Position numbers and translations under genes: made by a program | Source of the DNA: Verrucomicrobiota bacterium | Lineage (GTDB): Bacteria > Verrucomicrobiota > Verrucomicrobiia > Limisphaerales > PALSA-1396 | DNA length: 64,000 bases | NCBI GenBank assembly: GCA_016200005.1 | Contig: JACQFP010000049.1 | Span: 1 to 64,000, forward strand | Reading direction: 5' to 3' | The notes under the pieces: model-generated | Databases searched by the model: none | Seen by the model: only the letters and a program-made list of their open reading frames with translations | Told to the model about the DNA's origin: nothing | Shown here: positions 43,106 to 50,835 of the stretch, piece by piece | Position numbering within the stretch: position 1 is the stretch's first letter | How the letters are laid out: each line of letters begins with the position of its first letter

Positions 43106-43739
43106 CTGGGCCACGCCGGCGGGACAGTTACTCCAGAAATTTCTGGTCGCGCTGCCCACGAATCGGCCATTTCATTTCACCATCTATGGTTCGGCGCCGC
43201 TGCAACTCACCGTGGATCGCCAGTTGTTGAGCGGCGATGTGGATTTGTTTTCCGACGACGATGAGGATTTGTCGGCCTTCATCGCGGCAGCCAAACTGGA
43301 TAAGACGCAAGGCGGTTTTTACCTCGAACCGGGTTTCGAACTGAGCTTCCGCACCAGCCCGCGCTGGCGTCAGCGCGCGGCCAAGGTTCAACGCGGAAAC
43401 GTAACCCTTACCATTCCCCACCCGTTGGACATTCTCATCGGCAAACTGGATCGCCTCGACGCCAAGGATCTGAAAGCGTTCGAGCGAGTCGTCCAACTCA
43501 CAGGGCATCCCACGGCGGACGAATTCAAACGCGAACTCCAGAATGCGCTGGATTTGTTCCGTCCCGCCTTTGACGAGGATTCGCCAAATCGTTACCCGGA
43601 AAACACACGGCGGCTGTGGCGCGAAATCTTCCATGCCGAGATTGATGTCCGACGCGATATCATTGAGCCGGCCAACGCGCGGAGAAAACAAGGCTACGGC
43701 GAACTGCCGCCGGATTACAAAAAGGTTCTTGGCCAATGA
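43068..43739 (+). CDS. Nucleotidyltransferase-fold protein (AbiEii/DUF6036-like), putative toxin
   Basis: A 223-residue protein with the minimal nucleotidyltransferase pattern: FHFTIYGSAPLQLTV, then SGDVDLFSDDDEDL with the D-x-D metal ligands. Later PHPLDILIGKLDRLDAKDL resembles the third conserved block of AbiEii and DUF6036 proteins. Those families form type IV toxin-antitoxin or abortive infection systems that modify tRNA. The start may lie further downstream, as the first residues overlap the upstream gene. Its TGA overlaps the ribD ATG, so the pair is translationally coupled to riboflavin synthesis. Confidence 0.75.
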   Translation: MPSIKNWWAGEIDWATPAGQLLQKFLVALPTNRPFHFTIYGSAPLQLTVDRQLLSGDVDLFSDDDEDLSAFIAAAKLDKTQGGFYLEPGFELSFRTSPRWRQRAAKVQRGNVTLTIPHPLDILIGKLDRLDAKDLKAFERVVQLTGHPTADEFKRELQNALDLFRPAFDEDSPNRYPENTRRLWREIFHAEIDVRRDIIEPANARRKQGYGELPPDYKKVLGQ

Positions 43740-45034
43740 CCTGGCTGAGTTCGACCGATCTCGCCGACAAGGACGTGGGTTTCATGCGCCTCGCCCTCCG
43801 GCTCGCCCGACGCGGTTACGGCACGACTTCGCCGAATCCAATGGTGGGCGCGGTGCTGGTGAAGGGCGGCAAAATCATCGGACGCGGCTGGCATCGGCGC
43901 GCGGGTTTACCCCACGCGGAGATCGAGGCGCTTTGCGACGCGCACAAGGGCGGCCACAATCCCTGCGGCGCGACGCTTTTCGTGACGCTCGAACCCTGTT
44001 GCACGCACGGGCGCACGCCGCCTTGCACGGACGCGATCATCGCAGCAGGCCTCAAGCGCGTGATCGTTGGGGCGACTGATCCGAATCCGAAGCACGCCGG
44101 AAAGGGTATCAAGATTTTGCGACGCGCGGGGATCGAAGTGAACCAAATTGGTCAAACCCACCCCCGCCCCCTCCAAGGGAGAGGATCATTTGGTCGCCCG
44201 CGCCCGGCTAGTTCCCCTCTTGGAAGGGGTAAGGGGTGGGTTCACGCGAACAATCCAGCAAGACGTATCGCCGGCGAGTGCGCGAAGCTCAACGAGTCAT
44301 TCAATCATTGGATTGTCCGTCGCACACCATTCGTCACGGTGAAGGCCGCAATGACGCTGGACGGAAAAATCGCGACGGCCAGCGGCGAATCAAAATGGAT
44401 AACCGGTCCGCAAGCACGCGCTTACGGAATTAAGTTGCGGCAAGGGAGCGACGCGATTCTGGTCGGCATCAACACGATTCTGGCGGATGACCCTAGCTTG
44501 ACGGCGCGGACGAGGAAAAACATTCAACATTCAAAATCCAACATCCAACGCCCAAGATTGCGCCGCATCGTTCTGGATTCGCTGGCGCGCACGCCGCTGA
44601 ACGCAAAGGTTGTGAGGGACGAAGACGCCGCGTTGACAACGATTGTGGTGAGCAAACACGCGCCGAAAAGTCGTGTGGCGGCGTTGAGAAAGCATGTGAA
44701 CGTCATCATCGCGCCGACCAAAAAATCGCAAATCGCAAATCGCAAATCGCAAATCAATTTGCGCTGGCTGCTGAAGAAACTTGGTTCAGAAAACGTGACG
44801 AGCCTGCTGGTCGAAGGTGGTGGCGAGGTGAACGCATCGTTCCTGCTCGGCGGTTTCGCGCAACGCGTCGCGTTTTTCTATGCGCCAAAAATTCTGAGCG
44901 GTCGCGATTCACGCAAGGCGGTGGCGGGAGCGGGTGTGGAGCGACTCGCGGACGGGATTCAACTCAGCGCTGTGGAGTGGCGGCGACTGGGACCGGATTT
45001 GTTGTTGACCGCGCGGGTTGGAGTTCAAGCTTGA
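43736..45034 (+). CDS. ribD: Bifunctional riboflavin deaminase-reductase RibD
   Basis: RibD deaminates and then reduces the pyrimidine intermediate from GTP in riboflavin synthesis. The deaminase has RGYGTTSPNPMVGAVLVKGG, LPHAEIEAL with the zinc His-Ala-Glu, and LEPCCTHGRTPPCTDAI with the two zinc cysteines. The reductase has FVTVKAAMTLDGKIATASGE and SLLVEGGGEVNASFL. The 432-residue length is 50-60 above normal. Three in-frame repeat insertions account for the excess: a palindrome at 44155-44242 in the inter-domain linker and heptamer arrays at 44519-44560 and 44723-44757 in reductase loops. The stop lies in another repeat. Confidence 0.93.
   Translation: MTWLSSTDLADKDVGFMRLALRLARRGYGTTSPNPMVGAVLVKGGKIIGRGWHRRAGLPHAEIEALCDAHKGGHNPCGATLFVTLEPCCTHGRTPPCTDAIIAAGLKRVIVGATDPNPKHAGKGIKILRRAGIEVNQIGQTHPRPLQGRGSFGRPRPASSPLGRGKGWVHANNPARRIAGECAKLNESFNHWIVRRTPFVTVKAAMTLDGKIATASGESKWITGPQARAYGIKLRQGSDAILVGINTILADDPSLTARTRKNIQHSKSNIQRPRLRRIVLDSLARTPLNAKVVRDEDAALTTIVVSKHAPKSRVAALRKHVNVIIAPTKKSQIANRKSQINLRWLLKKLGSENVTSLLVEGGGEVNASFLLGGFAQRVAFFYAPKILSGRDSRKAVAGAGVERLADGIQLSAVEWRRLGPDLLLTARVGVQA
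44155..44242. repeat. G/C-rich palindrome inside ribD
   Basis: AACCCACCCCCGCCCCCTCC on the left pairs with GGAAGGGGTAAGGGGTGGGTT (read as its last 20 bases) on the right. The 88-base element is read in frame and encodes proline/glycine/arginine-rich sequence (THPRPLQGRG, SSPLGRGKGW) between the two enzyme domains. The arms resemble those of the CCCTCACCC family. Confidence 0.85.
44519..44560. repeat. Heptamer array inside ribD (first)
   Basis: Six seven-base units (AACATTC twice, AAAATCC, AACATCC, AACGCCC, AAGATTG) encode NIQHSKSNIQRPR in a reductase-domain loop just before the LRRIVLDS strand. The unit is the same kind as in the hairpin at 18256-18352. Confidence 0.85.
44723..44757. repeat. 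Heptamer array inside ribD (second)
   Basis: Four exact copies of AAATCGC and one variant are read in frame as KSQIANRKSQINL, between a beta strand ending VIIAPTK and the helix LRWLLKKLG. Related to the array at 40382-40409. Confidence 0.88.
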
Positions 45035-45090
45035 GCTTGTTTTCCAGAGCGGCTTCAACAAACTCAGACCAGCCGAAGCTTGAACTCCAA
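45018..45090. repeat. Palindromic element (GGAGTTCACGCT family), copy 3
   Basis: TTGGAGTTCAAGCTTGAGCT on the left and GAAGCTTGAACTCCAA on the right. The left arm contains the ribD stop codon, and the right arm ends six bases before the ribE ATG, so the element fills the ribD-ribE gap. Confidence 0.85.
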
Positions 45091-45095
45091 CGGCC

Positions 45096-45707
45096 ATGTT
45101 CACAGGAATCATTGAAGAAACGGGCGTTGTCGAACGCATCACGAAGACTGCGAAGGCGATTGAATTGACGTTGCGCGCGCAACGTTGCGGGCGCGGCTTG
45201 AAAGCGGGCGACAGTCTGGCCGTCAACGGTTGTTGTCTCACGGTGGCGAGGATCAAATCGCGCGGTCGTTCCAAAATCGTGCAACTGGATTTGCTTCAGG
45301 AAACCTGGCAACGAACGAATCTGCGTTTTGCCCACGTCGATTCGCTGATCAATCTGGAACGCCCGCTGCCCGTCAATGGGCGTTTGGGCGGGCACTTCGT
45401 CACCGGTCACATTGATGGGGCTGGAGAAATCATTCGCTGGGAGCGTGCCGGGCGGGACCACGTTCTGGACATCGCCGCGCCACCAGACGTGATGCGCTAC
45501 ATCGTGTTCAAAGGCTCGATTGCGGTGGATGGCATCAGTCTGACCGTGGCGGCGGTGCGGAAGAAAAGTTTTCGCATCTGGATCATCCCGCACACTTACG
45601 AAGTCACGGCATTGCGGGAACGGAAAGTGGGCGATGCGGTAAACTTGGAAGCGGACATCCTGGGCAAATATGTCCGGCAGTTTCTCAAGGCCGGGAAGCC
45701 GGCTTGA
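45096..45707 (+). CDS. ribE: Riboflavin synthase alpha subunit
   Basis: Converts two 6,7-dimethyl-8-ribityllumazine molecules to riboflavin. The N-terminus MFTGIIEETGVVERI is diagnostic. The two lumazine-binding barrels repeat the pattern: LAVNGCCLTV and GHFVTGHIDG in the first half, IAVDGISLTVAAV and NLEADILGKYVRQFL in the second. The 203-residue length is normal. It follows ribD, so the two probably form one unit. No FMN riboswitch is seen before ribD or ribE. Confidence 0.95.
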   Translation: MFTGIIEETGVVERITKTAKAIELTLRAQRCGRGLKAGDSLAVNGCCLTVARIKSRGRSKIVQLDLLQETWQRTNLRFAHVDSLINLERPLPVNGRLGGHFVTGHIDGAGEIIRWERAGRDHVLDIAAPPDVMRYIVFKGSIAVDGISLTVAAVRKKSFRIWIIPHTYEVTALRERKVGDAVNLEADILGKYVRQFLKAGKPA

Positions 45708-45942
45708 ATTGCGGCTCGCTTTCCTTGCTCATCGACGCGGGCGCAATCTCGCGCACGCGGCTCGCTGGAATGTAAACATCTTTGCCGGCCCCATCCTTGA
45801 AATGGTAACTACCGTGCTCCAAACGCGGTTTGGTGGCAGTCGTGATGATGCTGCCATTGGCGAGCTTGAGGTTGTAGTGCCGGGCGCAACCCGTCAGCAA
45901 CGCGGCGCAAAGGGCGCCGATGGATAGAAGGCGATTCTTCAT
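45685..45942 (-). CDS. Small YgdI/YgdR-like lipoprotein
   Basis: An 85-residue lipoprotein. The signal peptide is MKNRLLSIGALCAALLTGC with lipobox LTGC. The mature part has YNLKLANGSIITTATKP and YHFKDGAGKDVYIPASRV, which is the SH3-like small barrel of YgdI/YgdR lipoproteins. Its role is unknown; these are envelope proteins. ATG at 45942 is fixed by the signal peptide. The 3' end overlaps ribE tail to tail by 23 bases. Confidence 0.8.
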   Translation of the reverse strand: MKNRLLSIGALCAALLTGCARHYNLKLANGSIITTATKPRLEHGSYHFKDGAGKDVYIPASRVREIAPASMSKESEPQFKPASRP

Positions 45943-46214
45943 CAACGGGCAACCGGGTGAGTTCACCAATGTCGTTTTGGTGCGCCTGGCAGGATTTAAG
46001 CCGGCGTCCCGAACCGTTCGCGAATTGCTCATGACGGAGACTTAAATGACACAAGTTGCTCCTGCATTCAACCTTCGAGTGAAACTCTTCTCATCCATCA
46101 GCAGGCCGCAGGTTCGCACGGAGTGGCAAAGAAAAGCACGAAGCCCACGAACGATGGGGCGAGAATCCCAGCGATCAGAAATTCAACCGAAGATGAACCC
46201 GAATGGTCCCGGAT

Positions 46215-46736
46215 TCATCTGCCGCCAAGGAACGTTTCCTGAATCAAACTCTCCACGGAGATCATCGCGGCTTGCAATTCAGCGCGCTTCGAATTCAGCT
46301 CCGGATCAGCAGCGACCTCCGCTGAGAGCGCCAGCGCCTCCACGCAGCGCTCCTTCAAGGGCAGATAATCATCGCGCTGCCCCAACTCGACGACCAGTTC
46401 CTTGACGCGATCGATCCGCTGCAACGCCTCCGCAATCTTCGCTTTGGCCCGGTCCACCCCGACCTCGCCGCGCTTGACCTCCTGCAGCAACCGACACTCA
46501 AAAATCCGGCAACAATCCGGGCGATGCGGGTAAATGCTGCAGCGCTTACCCTTCAGCGCGCGACAGGGCTGCAACAACAGTCCGCCTTCTTTCTCGTCAA
46601 CGTCTTCAATCTCCAACCCCATGACTTCCAGCCCCGAGGCTTCGTCAGTACCGGCCAGCTCGACATCGGCAAACAACGACCCGTCGCAACAAAGCCCGCA
46701 CCGGGTGCACAGTTTGTCGGTCAGGCTCGGCTTCAT
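46215..46736 (-). CDS. YkgJ-type cysteine-cluster protein
   Basis: A protein of about 173 residues with a metal or iron-sulfur cysteine cluster: LCTRCGLCCDGSLF at the N-terminus, then LLLQPCRALKGKRCSIYPHR and PDCCRIFECRLL. The C-terminal half is helical (GVDRAKAKIAEALQRIDRV). The family (UPF0153, YkgJ) is of unknown function. ATG at 46736 is preferred to the longer frame because it places the first cysteine motif in the usual position. The 272 bases between it and the lipoprotein start contain no recognisable gene. Confidence 0.82.
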   Translation of the reverse strand: MKPSLTDKLCTRCGLCCDGSLFADVELAGTDEASGLEVMGLEIEDVDEKEGGLLLQPCRALKGKRCSIYPHRPDCCRIFECRLLQEVKRGEVGVDRAKAKIAEALQRIDRVKELVVELGQRDDYLPLKERCVEALALSAEVAADPELNSKRAELQAAMISVESLIQETFLGGR

Positions 46737-46882
46737 GCAGGGAAGATCAAAACGCCGACAGTAATGTCCATACCCGGCCAATTGGCAAGCACGGCGGGAG
46801 GGGAGAAGCATCGTGCGACACGCCCAGCTAGGAGGACCAAGGCAAACCGCAGAACATTCAACAGCGAGCGCGGGCCGATGGC

Positions 46883-49033
46883 CTACGGCGGACCAATGTT
46901 GATCGTGATGGTATTTGTCCCGCTAAAGGCGCCATAAGTGACGCCGAGGAGGACGGTGTAGTTGCCGTTGTTCGTGTAAGTGTGCTGCTGTTGAACCGGC
47001 GCTCCGATCTGCTCGGAGCTGGCGGTCGTGCCGTCGCCGAATGACCACCAGTAAGTGTATTTTTGCGTGCCCAACAACTGAATCTCCGCCAACTGGACGG
47101 CGACGGCGGTGAGCGGGTTGGCGACGGAGTCAATGCGCAGGCGGTAGATGTTGTAAGCAGCGGGGTTGGCGACAGGGAAAGCCCGGGCTTGATAACGATC
47201 CGTGAAGGCCTGATTGATTTGTGTATCCAGAGTAATCCAGGTCGCCCCGCCATTTGTAGAGCCGAGTAATGCCCAGGTGGCCGGATCGCGTTCAGGCGCG
47301 TCGTTGGCCGACATGATCGTGTAATGGGTCACCACACGGTCCAAGTCGCCGGGGTATTGATATTGGATCCAACTGGCGCGGGTGGCGGGGTTGTCATTGG
47401 CAAAGTCCAGCCATTTGGCCGGGGTGTTGTCGAAGGCATTGGCGGCCAACTCATAATTTCCGTTGAGGCCGTTGTTTTCTCCCGCAGCCGTCACGGTGCC
47501 GAGGTGATCATCAGTGGTGTCGAAGGGAACCGGGGCGGGGGTTCCGCCGCTCGCCTGCGCAGTGAATTGAACGGTAACAGGCGCGCCGCTGGCGTTGGTG
47601 GGTGTGGCCGACAGGCTGACTGCCAGTGGCGGCAATGGCGGCGATGGTGAAATAGGAATGGTAGCGGTATTGGGCCGCTCGCCGCTGAGAATTTTTGAGC
47701 CTTCGGCGGCCAGACGCAGATACCAATCGGCGGGCAGCCCGTCGTAAGTTACGAAATATGCCTGAGTCGGTGGTGTGTTGCTCACCTTGAAAATGGCGGT
47801 GCCTTCATCCACTTCGTCGAACATAGCCACGTAGGCCATGTCGAGGCCGAGGTCTGCGGCGGCATGGAATTGTTTCCAAAGGAACTCGCCACCGAGTCGG
47901 GGAATCAGGGACGAGCCGGGCGGCTGTTGCTGCAAATTATCCCAACTGAACCCCGGATAAATGACGGGCAGATAAAGCATTCCCGCGTTCGAGGCTTCCG
48001 GCAAATCCTGCGACCAGTAAGCGGTCGAAGCGTATTTGTTCGTGCCGTCAATGGAAACATTTCCCACGTTCCAAGGACTGTACACGTCGAAGCGCCGGAA
48101 AACGTTCGACCAGCCGGGTGCCGTTTCCGTCCGCCACCACCACGGGCCGCCGCCCACGAGCGTGACGCCGTAGGTCGGGTCGTTCTTGAAAAAATCGATG
48201 ATCTGATGGGCGAGGTTGGTGGAGAATCGTTCGGGGAAAAAGCCCCAGATCATCAGGACGGGTTTGCTATCGTGATGGAGGTAGCGCGGGTCTTGCGTAA
48301 TGTGCAGGTTGTCCACGAGCCAGACCCAGTCGTTGGTCAGCCGGCTGAAAAGACTGTTGGTGGACTGCCCACTCATGTCGTAAGTGATGGAAAATGTTCG
48401 TCCCGTGCGGTTGGCAGCTTTGCGCGCGTGGTCCAGCACGTTGGTTGGATGGCTTGCAACCCCAACCACAAATCGTTGCACAAAGACTCCGTCGATGCCG
48501 TAATCCAGCATCCAATCAAAATGCCGATCCACGGTCTGCTGGTCCTGCGAACTGAACAAGTACGCCTGGCTGCCATCAGGATATGTGAAGCCGGGGGCGG
48601 GATATTGGTTGGTGTATTCGCTCATGTCGGGCCACATCTCGAAAGTCAGAGTGTCGGATGCGATGGTGCTTGAGGAACGACTCCAATGAGTCCATTGACT
48701 GCCGCCGTCACCGGGACAGCGAAACCAGCCCTGGTAGCCGCAGAGGATTTTTTTATGGAGAGTGGTGGCGTCCACCGTTTGATTCAAACGAAAGAACTTC
48801 GCGCCGGTCATAATGGGGGTCGCGTACGGGTTTGGGGCGTTGGTAATCGTGATCCAAGGCCCGGAGATTTGAGCTGCCCATTCCAAAGCACCCCGACTGT
48901 CCCAACTGATGACCAGACTGCCATTGGTCTGTAGCGAGTGGGTCACCGCGGCGGCGGCGTGCAAGTTCACCGCACTGATGAGAACAAGAATGGTGGTCCG
49001 GGCGATTAGATTGATCATCCGCTGCTTTTTCAT
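46883..49033 (-). CDS. Secreted GH71/GH99-like glycoside hydrolase with nested discoidin in a PKD domain
   Basis: A 716-residue exported protein with signal peptide ending LHAAAAV. The catalytic part begins KKILCGYQGWFRCPGDG and includes WMLDYGIDGVFVQRF, PVLMIWGFFPE and MAYVAMFDEVDEGTAIF, which fits GH99-like endo-mannanase/mannosidase-type proteins. After residue 480 a PKD fold starts (AVSLSATPTNASG, VTVQFTAQASGGTPAP). It is interrupted by an F5/8 type C (discoidin) domain ending VAVQLAEIQLLG, and resumes with YTYWWSFGDGTTASSE and HTYTNNGNYTVLLGV. It probably acts on plant- or algal-type polysaccharide. Confidence 0.85.
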   Translation of the reverse strand: MKKQRMINLIARTTILVLISAVNLHAAAAVTHSLQTNGSLVISWDSRGALEWAAQISGPWITITNAPNPYATPIMTGAKFFRLNQTVDATTLHKKILCGYQGWFRCPGDGGSQWTHWSRSSSTIASDTLTFEMWPDMSEYTNQYPAPGFTYPDGSQAYLFSSQDQQTVDRHFDWMLDYGIDGVFVQRFVVGVASHPTNVLDHARKAANRTGRTFSITYDMSGQSTNSLFSRLTNDWVWLVDNLHITQDPRYLHHDSKPVLMIWGFFPERFSTNLAHQIIDFFKNDPTYGVTLVGGGPWWWRTETAPGWSNVFRRFDVYSPWNVGNVSIDGTNKYASTAYWSQDLPEASNAGMLYLPVIYPGFSWDNLQQQPPGSSLIPRLGGEFLWKQFHAAADLGLDMAYVAMFDEVDEGTAIFKVSNTPPTQAYFVTYDGLPADWYLRLAAEGSKILSGERPNTATIPISPSPPLPPLAVSLSATPTNASGAPVTVQFTAQASGGTPAPVPFDTTDDHLGTVTAAGENNGLNGNYELAANAFDNTPAKWLDFANDNPATRASWIQYQYPGDLDRVVTHYTIMSANDAPERDPATWALLGSTNGGATWITLDTQINQAFTDRYQARAFPVANPAAYNIYRLRIDSVANPLTAVAVQLAEIQLLGTQKYTYWWSFGDGTTASSEQIGAPVQQQHTYTNNGNYTVLLGVTYGAFSGTNTITINIGPP

Positions 49034-49089
49034 CTGAGTTCAGTATAGCAGCCGAGGGAGGAAGTGCCGACAGTAACCGCACGCAGTGC

Positions 49090-49926
49090 TCACCAGGCTC
49101 CGCGATGGCCTCCATCCAGGGTGTACGTCCAGTACTTTTCGTACATCCGCTGAATTGGTTTCCAGGTCACTGAGCCATCAACATAGCCGACATTGCCCCC
49201 GACCGCTCCCGCCTGTCGTGCGGTCGTGGGTTGGACGATTGGGTACTGGTAAATGCGACCATTGCGTTTCACGGCGCCGCCCTTTCCGTGCGGTGCGATG
49301 ACCCAGTTGTAGCCGCCCACTCCGTTGGCCGCCCAACTGTTTAGATCAGAAAAGAGCACCAGTTGTTGAGCTTCAGCCAGGGCGTTGCTGTTAATGAGGC
49401 TGGAGGCGTCGGTGAGTTTGATTACCGATTGCCAGCCGGCCGCTTTGGGCATGATACGGCCCCCATGATAATGGTAACCGATATAGTACCCGGTGCCGGT
49501 TTGATAGCGGCCATTGGGTGTGTCCGTAATACCCGGCAGGGAGAGAGGATAAACATTGGGACAATCAAAGACTTTGTCACCATAGGTGTTGCTGATCGAC
49601 TGGTACATCACCGACGAAATGCTCATCAGAAACGAATCGCCGCCATTGCGAATGCCATCAAAGACCCGGTCGTTGTTGTCGAGGGCATAGACGTGCGTGG
49701 CGATGCCGAGTTGCCGCAGATTGCTGACGCAGTTCCCTCGCTTGGCTTTCTCCTTCGCGGCGCTCAACGCGGGAAGGAGCAGACCGGCCAGGATCGCAAT
49801 GATGGCGATGACCACCAGGAGTTCAATGAGGGTAAAGCCGCCGGTGGAAACTATCGGTCGATCTGATAGAAATTTGCCTTTCAAAGCTGAGCGCGTAACA
49901 GAGAATTGATTCGCGTCGGTGGTCAT
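49090..49926 (-). CDS. Prepilin-like protein (type II secretion/pseudopilin N-terminus)
   Basis: An exported protein with a prepilin cleavage and methylation site: a basic leader, then [20 protein letters not shown] with the cleavage Gly and Glu+5. The C-terminal part ends GYVDGSVTW followed by [13 protein letters not shown], the DG motif typical of the planctomycete/verrucomicrobial group of such proteins. ATG at 49926 is chosen because the 129 in-frame codons upstream do not resemble family members. Function is unknown; these proteins are often near secreted polysaccharide enzymes. Confidence 0.85.
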   Translation of the reverse strand: MTTDANQFSVTRSALKGKFLSDRPIVSTGGFTLIELLVVIAIIAILAGLLLPALSAAKEKAKRGNCVSNLRQLGIATHVYALDNNDRVFDGIRNGGDSFLMSISSVMYQSISNTYGDKVFDCPNVYPLSLPGITDTPNGRYQTGTGYYIGYHYHGGRIMPKAAGWQSVIKLTDASSLINSNALAEAQQLVLFSDLNSWAANGVGGYNWVIAPHGKGGAVKRNGRIYQYPIVQPTTARQAGAVGGNVGYVDGSVTWKPIQRMYEKYWTYTLDGGHRGAW

Positions 49927-50205
49927 GTTGTGAGCCTGCGTCTGAGCATTTTCAGCGTCAAGTGGCGTTTCACGCGCAATCGCCACCTCGTAACTGAGAT
50001 TTTTCGCACCGCGTTTTTTTCTGACCAGACCGCTTGCGCGGATTGCCCCTTCTCTCGCCAAGGCTATGGAGGGCTGGGCCGGAAGCGATCCTTGACAAGG
50101 ACCCTTAAGTAGATCGTGATGAGGCATGGCCGAGCGACACTGTTGTCCGGCGGGATTTTTCCACGGCGACGACTGGTTTTCAAATTCTGAAAGGGCTTCC
50201 GCTGA
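49927..50205. other. Divergent spacer between the prepilin-like and PepSY genes
   Basis: A 279-base region. It is open on the minus strand only as an unlikely upstream extension of the prepilin-like gene. TTGACA is present at 50092-50097 on the plus strand, but I see no matching -10 at the right spacing. No repeat family is recognised. Confidence 0.4.
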
Positions 50206-50835
50206 ATGAGAGGGCGATTTTACCGACTCATTCGCGATCTTCACTTGTACCTGGGGCTGTTCAGCAGCCCATTCGTGCTCGTCTTTGCCATCAGCGTGTT
50301 TTTTCTGGTCCACTCCTGGCTGCCAAAGATCGGTTCAGAAACTTCCAACACACGGGTTGTGTCCGGCTTGCCGCTTCCAGGAGACTTGCAGACACTTTCG
50401 GGCCGACCGCTCATTGATGCGCTTAAGGCGACGCTTGAAAAAGCGGATGTCCACGGTGAGGTCGGATTCATCCGGCACATGGTCAAAGAGGAGAAGCTGA
50501 TCATACCCGTAACAATTCCCGGACGCGAAACGATCGTGACCATCAACATCGCCAGCCGTGAGGCAACCATCGTGACCCGTGAGACCGGTCTGGCCGATGC
50601 CCTGGTGACGCTCCACAAATTTCCGGGTCAACACCTGGTCAATATCCGGATGAACTGGTTCTTTACGAAGGCGTGGCGTTGGATGGCGGACGCCACGGTG
50701 TACCTGATCCTGTTTATCTCGGTCAGCGGGATTTATCTCTGGTATGTGCTGCGCGCGGAACGCAAGGTGGGATTGCTCCTGCTTTTCGCGGGGGCGTTAT
50801 CGTTTTTTGGAATGGCCTATGCCCTCAGCCACTGA
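50206..50835 (+). CDS. PepSY-associated membrane protein
   Basis: A 209-residue inner-membrane protein. The N-terminus [20 protein letters not shown] and the later [19 protein letters not shown] are the typical PepSY_TM helices. The loop between contains a PepSY-like domain and the conserved [18 protein letters not shown]. Homologues are linked to iron-siderophore reduction and uptake. It overlaps the next gene, which is of the same family, by 17 bases, so the two may form a hetero-pair. Confidence 0.82.
   Translation: MRGRFYRLIRDLHLYLGLFSSPFVLVFAISVFFLVHSWLPKIGSETSNTRVVSGLPLPGDLQTLSGRPLIDALKATLEKADVHGEVGFIRHMVKEEKLIIPVTIPGRETIVTINIASREATIVTRETGLADALVTLHKFPGQHLVNIRMNWFFTKAWRWMADATVYLILFISVSGIYLWYVLRAERKVGLLLLFAGALSFFGMAYALSH

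Noticed and set aside
43600-43735. FMN riboswitch before ribD
   Set aside because: The sequence before ribD is coding for the nucleotidyltransferase-like protein, and no conserved RFN-element segments were recognised there or before ribE.
49927-50313. A 129-codon N-terminal extension of the prepilin-like gene
   Set aside because: The extension is not family-like, and the cleavage motif needs a short basic leader, which ATG 49926 provides.
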